DNA of 64,000 nt from Nostoc sp. TCL240-02 (lineage in GTDB: Bacteria > Cyanobacteriota > Cyanobacteriia > Cyanobacteriales > Nostocaceae): positions 930,501 through 994,500 of the forward strand of contig NZ_CP040094.1 in NCBI RefSeq assembly GCF_013343235.1. Reading direction: 5' to 3'. The translations under genes and the position numbers were made by a program. Positions 10,038 through 19,410 of this stretch are shown one piece after another (position 1 is the first letter of the stretch; every line of letters begins with the position of its first letter). The notes under the pieces were generated by a model. It had not been told where the DNA came from. It was given only the letters and a program-made list of their open reading frames with translations, and made no database searches.

Positions 10038-13000
10038 ATGCTGGTAGAACGGCGAAAGCTAACTACAAACCCTCTGACATCAACTGAAGGAGTTGCCCTG
10101 CAAGTTGATGATGTTTATGTACCACTGGGATTAGTTGAGCGCAAAAAACAATCTAAACGTCAGGGTGATATTTCTCCAGAACAGGGTTCAGAACTGTACA
10201 AGGAGACAGAAATCACTAAAACATTTGAGCATAATGTTTTTCTAGATGAAGTTCTCAAACAGAAAAACACGCCTAAAAGTCAAGGTAAGCGAATTGCAAT
10301 TATTGGCGAACCAGGAGCAGGAAAGACAACACTATTACAGCAGATTGCTGATTGGGTATCTCGTGAGATTGACCAGTCGATTGTCATTTGGGTATCTTTA
10401 GCAGATTTGCGAGGTCAGGAACTAAAATCTTATCTGTTTGAGACTTGGTTGACTCAGGTTGCTGAGAAAACAGGTAAAGCTGAAGCCACTAAGCAACTGA
10501 AGGATGATTTTGTTACTCTGTTTAATCAAAATAATGTGTGGCTGTTGTTAGATGGATTAGATGAAATGTCCGCATATAATCCTTTAACAGAGATTGCACG
10601 GCAATTTCGTGAAGGGGGGTTAATTTCTCAAGTGCAAATTGTGCTGACCTGTCGGGTTAATCTGTGGGATGGCAGCATTAATGCACTTAATGATTTTGAT
10701 ACCTATCGCACTTTAGATTTTTCTTATCCACAACAGGTAGAGAGATTTATTCACAAATGGTTTGCTGCTATTCCCGAAACTGGAAAGCAGTTATGTACTG
10801 CTTTGAAAGAACCAGGTAAAGAACGGATTCAGGATTTAGTGAAAAATCCTCTGCGGTTGACGCTGCTGTGCTTAAATTGGCAATCAGGAGATGGCAAATT
10901 ACCGGATACTCAAGCGGGACTGTATCAGCAATTTGTTGATGACTTCTACAAGTGGAAAAAAGAGGAATTTGCTACAAACTCTCACCAACGTCAGCAACTT
11001 AATATCAAATTGGGCGAATTAGCTAAAGTAGCAATAGATAAAGAAGCAACCCGTTTTCGCTTGCGGCAGGATTTTGTGAGTCAGTTTTTGGGAGATATTG
11101 ATGATGACAATTCGCTTTTGAAATTGGCACTAAATCGCGGTTGGCTGAACTGTGTAGGGATAGATACAAATAGAAAACCTGTTTACGCTTTCTTTCATGC
11201 CTCATTTCAAGAGTACTTTGCTGCTAAAGCAATTGATGACTGGCATTTCTTTCTCAACCATGTTCCTAGCAATCCCAGTCAAGGAACTTATCGCATCTTT
11301 GAACCGCAATGGAAACAGCCGTTTTTACTCTGGTTAGGTCGTCAGGATTTATCAAAAGAGCAGAAACAGGGACTCATTAAGGCTTTGGTGCAGTTTAAAG
11401 ACAGATGTAGAGTACCGTTAGGGTTAGGAAACAACGGTTTCTATGAGTATCGAGCATATTTTTTAGCAGCAGCAGGACTTACTGAATTTAGAGATTATCC
11501 TAAAGCAGATAAAATAATAGCGCAAATTATCAAGTGGAGCTTTGGTTATTTTACTTACATTCAATTAATTGAAGATGATGCTCACTTAGCACTACAACAG
11601 ACAGATCGTACAAAAGCGATCGCCGCCTTAGAGCGACTAATACAATCAAAAAAAGTGAATCACTACAGACGTTGCCAGGTTGCATCTAGCTTAGGACAAA
11701 TTGATCCTGGCAACGAAATAGCAATTAGTACTATGATTCGACTGCTGCAATCCCAAGATGTAGATAACCTGCAATGTTCGGTGGTGTTAGCTAGCTTAGA
11801 AAAAATCGGTATTGGTAATGAAAAAGCAATTGCTGCTTTGATTCAACTGCTGCAATCGCAGGAAGTAAATAGCCTTAATCATAGCCGCGCAGCAAATGTG
11901 TTAAAAATAATTGGCATTGGTAATGAAAAGGCGATCGCTGCTTTGATCCAACTGCTGCAAAATGAGAACACTCGTAGGAATGCGGCTGAAATTTTAGAGG
12001 AAATCGGTATTGGTAATGAATTTGCGATCGCTGCTTTGGTACAACTGCTGCAAGATGAGAACACCCGTGACGATGCGACTGAAATTTTAAAGAAAATCAG
12101 TATTGGTAATGAAAAAGCAATTTCTGCTTTGATCCAACTGCTGCAAGATAAGAACACCTGTATCTATGCGGCTGAAATTTTAGAGAAAATCGGCATTGGT
12201 AATGAAAAGGCGATCACTGCTTTAGTAAAACTGCTGCGCTCACTGTATGTAGATAAATATACCCGTAGCTATGCGGCTGAAATTTTAGAGGAAATCGGTA
12301 TTGGTAATGAAATTGCGATCGCTTTTTTGGTACAACTGCTGGAATATAAAGATTTAGATGAAAATATCCGTTGGAGGGCGGTTGAAACTTTAGAGGAAAT
12401 CGGTATTGGTAATGAAATTGCGATCGCTTTTTTGGTGCAACTGCTGCAATCACAGGATGTACATCACTACATCGGTCGAAAGGCAGCAGAAAGCTTAGGG
12501 AGAATCGATCCTGGTAATCCGATTGCGATCGCTTTTTTGGTACAACTACTGCAATCACAGAATGTAGATAAGTACACCCGTCGAGAAGCCGCAGAAAGCT
12601 TAGGGAGAATCGGTATTGGTAATGAAAAGGCGATTGCTTTTTTGGTAAAACTGCTGCAATCACAGGATGTAAATGACTATACCCGTCAAGAAGCGGCAGA
12701 AATCTTAGTGAGAATCGACCCTGGTAATGAAAAGGCGATTGCTTTTTTGGTAAAACTGCTGCAATCACAAGATGTAGCACAAAGCTTAGAGAAAATCGGT
12801 ATTGGTAATGAAACCGCTATTTCTGCTTTACTGAATTTGCTGCAATCCCAAAATCGAGATATAGATAACTACACTCGTAAGGTGGTGTTAGAAAGCTTAG
12901 AGAAAATCGGCATTGGTAATGAAGCCGTTATTTCTGTTTTACTGAATTTGCTGCAATCCCAAGATGTAGATAAACATGACTCTTGGGAGGTGTTAGAAAG

Positions 13001-13322
13001 CTTAGAGAAAATTAGTATTGGCAATGAAACTGCTATTTCTGCTTTGGTGCAACTATTGCAATCAATTTATGTAGATAAAGATGTCTGTTCAAACGCGGCA
13101 AAAGGCTTAGGGCAAATTTTACAGGATAATAAACATCGCTTTGTAGTAGTTAAAACTTTAAGCGGTTATTGTGAATTTCATAATGGTCATTATTATCATT
13201 TAGCGTGGAAATGCGCCCAGAATATGCCTTACCCCGATTTTCATCAAGCTTGGCATCAGTCTAATTTTGCTATTCGTGGGATGCGAATCTTTGCAAAAAT
13301 CCTCTTCACAAGAATCATTTAA
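10038..13322 (+). CDS. NACHT-domain NTPase with C-terminal HEAT-type repeats (STAND-type, defence-like)
   Basis: 1094 residues from the ATG at 10038, in frame with the upstream 152-residue piece. The Walker A is IIGEPGAGKTTLL (~residues 88-100) and the Walker B/sensor is LLLDGLDEMS (~168-178), followed by a NACHT C-terminal winged region. From about residue 520 to 1030 there are some 14 HEAT-like repeats built on IGIGNEKAIAALIQLLQ, so similar that the DNA itself repeats (about 11,680-13,070). The C-terminal ~65 residues differ. STAND NTPases of this layout act as oligomerising sensors, and bacterial NACHT proteins are established anti-phage factors; the repeats would be the sensor. The neighbouring toxin-antitoxin remnant fits a defence setting. 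The true N-terminus probably lies at 9510 (see finding). Confidence 0.85.
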   Translation: MLVERRKLTTNPLTSTEGVALQVDDVYVPLGLVERKKQSKRQGDISPEQGSELYKETEITKTFEHNVFLDEVLKQKNTPKSQGKRIAIIGEPGAGKTTLLQQIADWVSREIDQSIVIWVSLADLRGQELKSYLFETWLTQVAEKTGKAEATKQLKDDFVTLFNQNNVWLLLDGLDEMSAYNPLTEIARQFREGGLISQVQIVLTCRVNLWDGSINALNDFDTYRTLDFSYPQQVERFIHKWFAAIPETGKQLCTALKEPGKERIQDLVKNPLRLTLLCLNWQSGDGKLPDTQAGLYQQFVDDFYKWKKEEFATNSHQRQQLNIKLGELAKVAIDKEATRFRLRQDFVSQFLGDIDDDNSLLKLALNRGWLNCVGIDTNRKPVYAFFHASFQEYFAAKAIDDWHFFLNHVPSNPSQGTYRIFEPQWKQPFLLWLGRQDLSKEQKQGLIKALVQFKDRCRVPLGLGNNGFYEYRAYFLAAAGLTEFRDYPKADKIIAQIIKWSFGYFTYIQLIEDDAHLALQQTDRTKAIAALERLIQSKKVNHYRRCQVASSLGQIDPGNEIAISTMIRLLQSQDVDNLQCSVVLASLEKIGIGNEKAIAALIQLLQSQEVNSLNHSRAANVLKIIGIGNEKAIAALIQLLQNENTRRNAAEILEEIGIGNEFAIAALVQLLQDENTRDDATEILKKISIGNEKAISALIQLLQDKNTCIYAAEILEKIGIGNEKAITALVKLLRSLYVDKYTRSYAAEILEEIGIGNEIAIAFLVQLLEYKDLDENIRWRAVETLEEIGIGNEIAIAFLVQLLQSQDVHHYIGRKAAESLGRIDPGNPIAIAFLVQLLQSQNVDKYTRREAAESLGRIGIGNEKAIAFLVKLLQSQDVNDYTRQEAAEILVRIDPGNEKAIAFLVKLLQSQDVAQSLEKIGIGNETAISALLNLLQSQNRDIDNYTRKVVLESLEKIGIGNEAVISVLLNLLQSQDVDKHDSWEVLESLEKISIGNETAISALVQLLQSIYVDKDVCSNAAKGLGQILQDNKHRFVVVKTLSGYCEFHNGHYYHLAWKCAQNMPYPDFHQAWHQSNFAIRGMRIFAKILFTRII

Positions 13323-13355
13323 CTACTTTTGCAGCAGCAACGTTAAAATGACGTT

Positions 13356-13740
13356 CCCGTGGTGACGAAAACTTGTCCGTTGGTTAACAACACAAGGTGT
13401 TTTGTTCAGAATGCTTATCCGTTGGTAACGAAAACTTGTCCGTTGGTTAACAACACAAGGTGTTTCGTTCAGAATGCTTATCCGTTGGTAACAAAAACTT
13501 GTCCGTTCGTTAACAACACAAGTTGTTTCGTTCAGAACGCTTATCCGTTGGTAACGAAAACTTGTCCGTTTGTTCACAACACAAGTTGTTTCGTCCAGAA
13601 TGCTTGTGTTTTTGTGACAAAACTTATGTCTTCGTTCACAACGCTTAAATAAAACTTATCAATTAAGTTGTTTTGTTAAGAACGCTTATCTATCTGTGGC
13701 AAATGCTTATGCGATCGTTACCACAGCTTAAACAAAACTT
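13356..13740. repeat. 21-bp tandem array arranged as 63-bp higher-order units
   Basis: Twelve consecutive 21-base monomers (13356-13607) repeat in an A-B-C order: CCGTTGGTAACGAAAACTTG+T, CCGTTGGTTAACAACACAAG+G, TGTTTCGTTCAGAATGCTTA+T. This gives four 63-base units that differ by only a few bases. Diverged monomers continue to about 13740, for example CTATCTGTGGCAAATGCTTA+T. The period is a multiple of three, so both strands stay open by chance, and no ribosome-binding site supports translation. The array fills the gap between the NACHT gene and the antitoxin gene. Confidence 0.9.
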
Positions 13741-13788
13741 ATATATACAAGTCCTATACTATTAACAGCACAACTCAGATTCACGACA

Positions 13789-14028
13789 ATGAAAGCAATT
13801 GAAGTCAAGGGAACCGTGAACGAATGGGGTCAAATTTCTTTAGACAAGCCGTTGACTATAGCAAAACACAGCCGCGTCCGAGTCATTGTCTTAATCACGG
13901 GAGAGAATGAAGAGGATGATGAACTTATTGAGTCTGCCAGTGAAAGTTTTCGTCAAGGTTGGTACGATGCCATGACCGGAAATACTATACCTGTATCTCA
14001 ACTGTGGGAAGGTATTGATGCAGAGTGA
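13789..14028 (+). CDS. Antitoxin-like protein of a RelBE-type toxin-antitoxin pair
   Basis: 79 residues. The N-terminus (MKAIEVKGTVNEWGQISLDK) has the beta-strand DNA-binding look of cyanobacterial DUF2281/AbrB-like antitoxins. The acidic C-terminus, with SFRQGWYDAM and LWEGIDAE, resembles the toxin-wrapping tail of RelB-like antitoxins. It overlaps the start of the toxin gene by 11 bases, the usual translational coupling of such pairs. The toxin is broken by a stop codon, so this antitoxin appears orphaned. The family assignment rests on pattern recognition only. Confidence 0.7.
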   Translation: MKAIEVKGTVNEWGQISLDKPLTIAKHSRVRVIVLITGENEEDDELIESASESFRQGWYDAMTGNTIPVSQLWEGIDAE

Positions 14029-14383
14029 ACCACCTTTGATTAAAGTCGAAGCCACTGCTAAATTTAAACGTAATCTGCGTATCTTAGCCGAAAAGTACCG
14101 GAATATTAGTAATGATATTCAACCAATAATAGAACAACTGCAATCAGAAGAATTATCAGGAGACAAGATATCCGGAGTTGGATATACAATTTTTAAGCTA
14201 CGGGTCAAAAATAGTGATGTTTAAAAAGGTAAAAGTGGTGGGTATCGAGTAATTTATTATTTAAAAACAGATACAAATATTATTTTAGTAACTATATACT
14301 CAAAATCTGAACAAGAAGACATCTCAGCAGAAGAAATTCAACAAATATTAGCTGACTTTAAGCAGCAACATCAAGAAGAATAG
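14018..14383 (+). pseudogene. RelE/ParE-type toxin interrupted by an in-frame TAA
   Basis: From ATG 14018 (TTG at 14015 is the alternative) the frame reads a RelE-like start (IKVEATAKFKRNLRILAEKY) and stops at TAA 14222-14224. The same frame then continues without a break as KGKSGGYRVIYYLKTDTN and IILVTIYSKSEQEDIS to TAG 14381-14383. GYRVIYY and the YSKSEQEDI strand are hallmarks of this toxin family. The expected residue at the stop is Gln (…QKGKSGGYR), so one CAA to TAA change explains it. The truncated 68-residue product lacks the catalytic beta-sheet and should be inactive. Confidence 0.82.
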
Positions 14384-14450
14384 ACTCGCTTCCTAAAATC
14401 CCAGGACAGAAAATGCTAAGATTCCAATCAAATATGGCATTTGCACAGCT

Positions 14451-15023
14451 ATGACAAGTACGCTGCACAAATCAATCTCCTTAGCAGAGTTCCTCAAACT
14501 GCCAGAAACAGAGCCTGCTAGTGAATTTATCGATGGTCGTATCTACCAGAAACCAATGCCACAAGGCAAACATTCCCGGCTACAACTAAAACTTTGTAAC
14601 GCAATTAGCCAAGTTGCTGAAGAACAAGAAATTGCTTTGGCTTTTCCAGAATTACGCTGTACTTTTGGCGGACGTTCAATCATACCAGACGTGAGTGTAT
14701 TTGCTTGGGAACGCATTCCTTTTGATGCAAATGGAGAAATTAAAAATACCTTTGGAATTTATCCTGATTGGACAATTGAAATTCTTTCACCAGAACAGAA
14801 TACAACCAAGGTAATTATAAATATTCTTCACTGTCTAAAACACGGTACTCGATTAGGGTGGTTGATCGATCCAGATGAACGCTTAGTATTAGTATTTTTG
14901 CCAGGACAGCAACCTATAGAGATGACTGGGGATGAAGTATTGCCTGTACCTGAATTTTTGCAACTTAATTTAACAGTTACACAGATTTTTGCATGGCTAA
15001 AACCAACAAAGATTAGTCCTTGA
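14451..15023 (+). CDS. Uma2-family (DUF820) putative endonuclease
   Basis: 190 residues. Typical Uma2 elements are present: the EFIDGRIYQKPMPQGKHSRL run-in, IIPDVSVF with the acidic active-site residue, and WTIEILSPEQ followed by LGWLIDPDERLVLVF. The family has a restriction-endonuclease-like fold and is hugely expanded in cyanobacteria, often near mobile or toxin genes. Its biological role is not settled. A second member at 32036-32679 in this window is frameshifted; this one is intact. Confidence 0.88.
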   Translation: MTSTLHKSISLAEFLKLPETEPASEFIDGRIYQKPMPQGKHSRLQLKLCNAISQVAEEQEIALAFPELRCTFGGRSIIPDVSVFAWERIPFDANGEIKNTFGIYPDWTIEILSPEQNTTKVIINILHCLKHGTRLGWLIDPDERLVLVFLPGQQPIEMTGDEVLPVPEFLQLNLTVTQIFAWLKPTKISP

Positions 15024-15216
15024 AGAAGAATTCATAACGGGCTAAACCTTAGCTATCCGCTAACAGAATTCAGGAGCCTAACAGGAGACGCTCCGCCTCC
15101 GATCGGGTTTAAGACTGTGGAGGTTGACACAAGTCATCCTCCACAAAATTTTGTTTGATGATTGCTGTAAATACTAAATCAATTTTCTGAAACTAAAATA
15201 CTCCCAGCAACCTTTA

Positions 15217-15501
15217 TTAAGCCTCTACTTTTACACCCTTCCAGAAGGCTACATAACCCTCAATATTCTTAGCCTTCTCCTTGGTGCTGGGATAGTACCA
15301 AGCAGCATCTTTGTTGATTTGTCCATCAACTTCAATACTGTAGTAGCTGGCGACACCTTTCCAAGGACAAGTAGTGTGGGTATTACTGTCTGTGAAGTAC
15401 TCCTTATTAATGGAGTCAGCAGGGAAATAATGGTTGTTTTCCACAACTATGGTGCGATCGCTTTCGGCTAAAACTGTGCCATTCCAAATTGCTTTCGGCA
15501 T
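15217..15501 (-). CDS. DUF427-domain protein
   Basis: About 94 residues from the ATG at 15499-15501 (MPKAIWNGTVLAESD); an upstream in-frame start at 15528 would add nine residues unlike the family. The domain is a small beta-rich fold with NHYFPADSI, CPWKGVASYYS and AAWYYPSTKEKA, all typical of DUF427 proteins, which occur alone in many cyanobacteria. The function is unknown. It stands as a single gene with no evident operon partner. Confidence 0.85.
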   Translation of the reverse strand: MPKAIWNGTVLAESDRTIVVENNHYFPADSINKEYFTDSNTHTTCPWKGVASYYSIEVDGQINKDAAWYYPSTKEKAKNIEGYVAFWKGVKVEA

Positions 15502-15528
15502 AAGTGAGTTTGCAAATAAACTATACAC

Positions 15529-16083
15529 TTAACATTTTGACACGATCGGCTTATTTTATCTTCCTGAACGCCTAACTTACACCAGAGTCCATCCAACCTC
15601 AAATCAATAATCAATAAGGTTTAGAGAAAATTTTGCAATGCCAGTATTAATTAGCATCACTTTTGCTTATCAAATTAAAAATTAAAAGTATTTGCTTCTA
15701 TCGGAAAGATTTCCTAGCATATTGGTATGGAAACTTTAAGTAGCTAAAAAAGGTTGGATTTCAGTTTATAGCCAAAAGTAAAAAATCTCTAGAAGGGAAA
15801 ATCCTTATTACATATATATGAGCGATCGCACCTTTGAGAACGGCTAGCAAACAAGATATTTAATTTTGCACAATTTTATATTTCCTAAGTTTTTACTTAC
15901 TAAATCTTTTACAAATTTTCAACTCCTGAGAGTGGGGTTAATTTGACTCGGCTATTTGGTGTAATTAACAAATCAAGCTATCAAATAAACTGAGTGAAAA
16001 TGTATGTTGAGATTTATAAAAAAGCAGACTCTGCAACTAAATAATACTGACTGGTGTACTTCATTTTAATTAAGGATTACTCT
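15529..16083. other. AT-rich intergenic spacer, nothing recognised
   Basis: This 555-base gap between the divergent DUF427 gene and the first small peptide gene holds no open frame with a ribosome-binding site, no clear palindrome and no repeat I recognise. It must contain the promoters of both flanking genes. Confidence 0.5.
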
Positions 16084-16311
16084 ATGAAAATTCCAAACTT
16101 GATAAATTCTGCACATCTTGTTGCTTGGATTAATTCTATGCCTAAAATCACTAGTGTTCATACAGCCGATAATCAAAAATCTGGCGCATCAATGAACACG
16201 TTCGTAAATTATGACGTTTTATCTAGCTATCCCAAGAATGTAAATTCTCTCAAATCATTTGATACTGCTTTTATTGCATATCAAATGATGGGACTGAGTA
16301 ATTTTGATTAA
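16084..16311 (+). CDS. Truncated/degenerate paralogue of the downstream secreted peptide
   Basis: 75 residues from ATG 16084 (MKIPNLINSAHLVAWINSMP). The start matches the next gene (MKLTNLINSALIVACIAFVP), and SLKSFDTAFIAYQ near its end matches QPFNIAFLAYQ. The signal-peptide core has lost hydrophobicity and the conserved C-terminal half is missing. It looks like a tandem duplicate that is decaying or has become a short peptide. No function is known. Confidence 0.5.
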   Translation: MKIPNLINSAHLVAWINSMPKITSVHTADNQKSGASMNTFVNYDVLSSYPKNVNSLKSFDTAFIAYQMMGLSNFD

Positions 16312-16421
16312 AGAAGATTTCGGAAGATAAAAACTGAATATCAAGATCCTATAGATTACTAAAAAATAGGATTTTGTTACTAAATGAAACTAATAAATCT
16401 AGCTCAATTGAGGAAAGAATT

Positions 16422-16793
16422 ATGAAACTAACAAATTTGATAAATTCTGCACTTATCGTTGCCTGTATTGCTTTTGTACCTGGAATTGTTGACGCTCAAA
16501 CAGTTAATAATAGTGGCAGACAAATCAACACAGATTCGCAAAATGCCAGCTATCTTCAACCTTTCAATATTGCCTTTCTAGCTTATCAAGGTGCTTTCAG
16601 AGAACAGGGTATTCCCAGTGCGGGTACTTTGCTATCTGAATTCCAAATAGGAAACTTGACAGCGAAAGATATAGTGCAAGCTGCTATCAAGACTAATAAG
16701 TTACCAGCGCAAGTTTTGAACGATCGAGGTTATGTTAATGCGGTCGAATCGCAGGTGACATCAATGATCAATGGTAATGATATAGGTAGCTAA
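16422..16793 (+). CDS. Small secreted protein of unknown function
   Basis: 123 residues from ATG 16422, preceded by GAGGA. Residues 1-26 form a signal peptide (hydrophobic core, then VDAQ as a likely cleavage site). The mature part contains LQPFNIAFLAYQ and a helical C-terminal half (LTAKDIVQAAIKTNKLP). No catalytic motif is visible. It belongs to a family of small exported cyanobacterial proteins that I recognise only as hypothetical. The gene just upstream is its truncated tandem copy. Confidence 0.7.
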   Translation: MKLTNLINSALIVACIAFVPGIVDAQTVNNSGRQINTDSQNASYLQPFNIAFLAYQGAFREQGIPSAGTLLSEFQIGNLTAKDIVQAAIKTNKLPAQVLNDRGYVNAVESQVTSMINGNDIGS

Positions 16794-16800
16794 AGATGAG

Positions 16801-16910
16801 TAAAAAAGCAGGGGGGCAGGGAGCAGGGGGACAAGGGGGAATTATTGAACAAACTCTCCGTTGTCTCCCTTGTCTCTTCTTCATGCCCCCTGCCTCTTGT
16901 GAAATCAAAC
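16801..16910. terminator. G-rich imperfect inverted repeat between convergent genes
   Basis: The 154-base gap between convergent genes has a left arm rich in GCAGGGGG and GACAAGGGGG (16808-16841) and a right arm rich in CCCTTGTCTC and GCCCCCTGCC (16866-16897). They pair to form a long imperfect hairpin. This type of element is common between genes in Nostoc and probably stops transcription from both sides. Confidence 0.4.
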
Positions 16911-16947
16911 TCACCTATCCCTACTTACTCATCTGATTGGGCATAAA

Positions 16948-19143
16948 TTACTGCGCTGGCAATTTTGGGTGTGTAGTTGAGTACTTTCCTACGATTCCAG
17001 AAATCTCAGGGTTGTAAAGTCTCAAATAATTCCAGTAGTTGCCAAATACTTGACGCACATAATTTTTGGTTTCATCAAAGGGAATTTGTTCAACAAACTC
17101 ATCTGGGTCTTGTGTAGTTAGAGTTTGCAGCCATTTGGAGACATTACCAGGCCCGGCATTGTAACTGGCGATCGCTAACAGTGAGTTATTGTTATATTGC
17201 TGATGGGTATGATCTAAGTACCATGTACCCAGCATAATATTATCGTTGGGATTTTCGAGGTTTATTGTTTTGAAATCCACTTTAATTTGTGGGGCGATCC
17301 ATTTAGCTGTACTTGGCAACAACTGCATTAAGCCAGTAGCATCAGCAACGGATTTGATTTTTGGCTCAAACCTTGACTCTTGACGCATCAAAGCAGTTAC
17401 TAGCAGGGGATTGAGTTTACGCTCAAGAGACCATTTTTCAGTCTCTCGGAGATAGGGAAATGGATAACGCGCTTGCCAGTAAACGATCTGTTTGCTCAAA
17501 GTTTGATATTGGGCAAGTTCTGCTGGTGTTTCCCGGTCTTCCAACTTAGAGATTTTGTCAATTCCAATGAGATTTTCTCCCCTTGCCTGCCGCATCAACC
17601 CTTCAGTAAATTGCTCTGCTACCGTTGGCTGAATTTTATTCTGAAATTCCGTTTCCCATTGTAACCAGGCATCGCGGTCTTGACCCAGCAAATACAATTC
17701 TTTGAAAGTCTCAGAACCAGCCGGTGGTAATGAACGCTGGGGTGCAATTACTTCGGGGTTCATGACGCGCACGTTGTCGAAGTTGCCGACATTAAGCCCC
17801 CGCATATTTGCTGCTCGCCAAGCATAGTAAGAGTAGGGAAACTGACTAATTACATAGTCATAAGCAGTTTGAGATTCCTGCTGTTTTCCTAGCGAAGCTG
17901 CCCATTTACCCACCCAAAAGCCTGCTCTCGGAGCCAAAATACTGTTGGGATTGTTAGTAACAATTGGCTCTGCCCATTGCCAAGCACCGACGTAATCTTT
18001 GGCTTTGGCTTTATCTTGGGCAATTTTCCAGCGATACTCTGCGGCTTCATCCGAATTACCATATTTGGCTATGAGTAATTGCCACGCCGCGCTAGCTGAC
18101 TTTTGATCCTTGAGGGTTTCGAGAGTTTTGGCTTTTTGTACTAGTGCAGTACCAGCTTGTTTCGGAAATTTACTAATTACCTGCTCAAGATAGGGTAAGC
18201 CGTCTTTACCTGTTTTTGCTGTTTCTGCTAACCGTAGTAATGCAGTCCCGGCTTCCTCGGTAGTGGGAAATTGCTGTACCAATTGTTTATAAGTGGCGAT
18301 TGCTATTTCTTTGTCTTTGCCTCCCACCTGTAACCCTCGTGCAGTCCGGTAGAGGTTGCGCGATGTTTTTGGTGCTTTGGCATAAGCATTCGCTGCTTTC
18401 AAAAATTGACTATTTTCCCAGTAGCTTGTGCCAATGAGTTCCCAATCTTCGGGTTTGAGCGTAGTCTGTTTGACTAACTGATCTAAAACGCCCACGATAC
18501 CTGGTTGATCGTAGGCATAAGTAGCCAAAATCAATTGCAATTTTGGCTGATTGGGGTTTTCTTGCAAGCGTTTCCGAATAATTTCCCAAGTTAGAGGATT
18601 GGAAGGAAATTGAGCGATCGCTATTTCTTGTTGCTTCGGTTGGGCAATCAGATATAGTGCTTTCACCGAAGCCGCTTCTTTGGGATAGTGTTTCAGCACA
18701 CTTTGCCTGAGATCCGAGGCTTTGCCATCTTCGCCCAGCATATCCTCTGCCTGGGCCTGTTTCAGCAAAATATAGGGTGCGAGGATGGGATAGTCTTTGT
18801 CTAATCCTTGGAGTAAAGCCAGAGCTTTTTGAGCTTGGGTTCTTTCAATGTAATCACTCGCCAAAAGATAACGAGCGCGATTTCGGTCTGGCGATCGTGA
18901 CTGCCCTGCAATTTCTGCTAGTTTTGCCGCCCGTTCTGGCAGAGATTGTGATATCAACGGAAAAACGGCTGATTGGGCAATGCTCGCATCAGATGTTTGC
19001 TCTGACTGATTCTTACCCAGTTTCAGCCATTGCCCAACGGTTTTACCAATTTCAGGCGCTGATACCATTGCCCCAGCTAAAAAGGCAAACAGTGCCGCAC
19101 CCGCAATTATGGAAATTTGCTTTTTCTGTAGTTTCTTCAGCAT
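16948..19143 (-). CDS. Soluble lytic transglycosylase (Slt70-like) with membrane anchor
   Basis: 731 residues. Residues ~10-30 form an N-terminal signal anchor (IIAGAALFAFLAGAMV). A long alpha-solenoid of TPR-like helices covers ~50-540, and a C-terminal SLT domain follows. The catalytic Glu is residue 589 in LMRQESRFEP, followed by ATGLMQLLP and IASYNAGPGNV, the standard goose-lysozyme-type motifs. The enzyme cleaves peptidoglycan glycan strands to anhydromuropeptides in the periplasm. The length and layout match cyanobacterial Slt proteins. It is probably monocistronic. Confidence 0.93.
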   Translation of the reverse strand: MLKKLQKKQISIIAGAALFAFLAGAMVSAPEIGKTVGQWLKLGKNQSEQTSDASIAQSAVFPLISQSLPERAAKLAEIAGQSRSPDRNRARYLLASDYIERTQAQKALALLQGLDKDYPILAPYILLKQAQAEDMLGEDGKASDLRQSVLKHYPKEAASVKALYLIAQPKQQEIAIAQFPSNPLTWEIIRKRLQENPNQPKLQLILATYAYDQPGIVGVLDQLVKQTTLKPEDWELIGTSYWENSQFLKAANAYAKAPKTSRNLYRTARGLQVGGKDKEIAIATYKQLVQQFPTTEEAGTALLRLAETAKTGKDGLPYLEQVISKFPKQAGTALVQKAKTLETLKDQKSASAAWQLLIAKYGNSDEAAEYRWKIAQDKAKAKDYVGAWQWAEPIVTNNPNSILAPRAGFWVGKWAASLGKQQESQTAYDYVISQFPYSYYAWRAANMRGLNVGNFDNVRVMNPEVIAPQRSLPPAGSETFKELYLLGQDRDAWLQWETEFQNKIQPTVAEQFTEGLMRQARGENLIGIDKISKLEDRETPAELAQYQTLSKQIVYWQARYPFPYLRETEKWSLERKLNPLLVTALMRQESRFEPKIKSVADATGLMQLLPSTAKWIAPQIKVDFKTINLENPNDNIMLGTWYLDHTHQQYNNNSLLAIASYNAGPGNVSKWLQTLTTQDPDEFVEQIPFDETKNYVRQVFGNYWNYLRLYNPEISGIVGKYSTTHPKLPAQ

Positions 19144-19410
19144 GAATACCCGCTGAAAAGTTCCGATGAATTTCCTGAAACTTTAACACTCCTAACCATC
19201 AGTATTACCAATTTTTAATTTTAGATTTTTAATTCTATGTACAAAAATACTAATTTTCAATCCTATGGTTGATGGTACTGGGCAGATAGCATAGGTTGAA
19301 TAATATTACATCTGTCTTTAGTATGAGAAATTTGGCTCAAATCATTTCATTATATGACAAGTCTTACACAATGCAGGGTCTGCTTCATTTAACCCGTCTT
19401 AGAATACAAA

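Noticed and set aside
12214..12780. 188-codon minus-strand frame inside the NACHT gene
   Set aside because: It is the shadow of the HEAT-repeat coding sequence on the opposite strand; the plus-strand frame has clear domains.
13323..13652. Open frames of 84-97 codons on both strands
   Set aside because: They are products of the 21-bp repeat period (a multiple of three); both strands read repeats and there is no ribosome-binding site or family resemblance.
13356..13740. CRISPR array
   Set aside because: The monomers are contiguous 21-mers with no unique spacers, and no cas genes are nearby.
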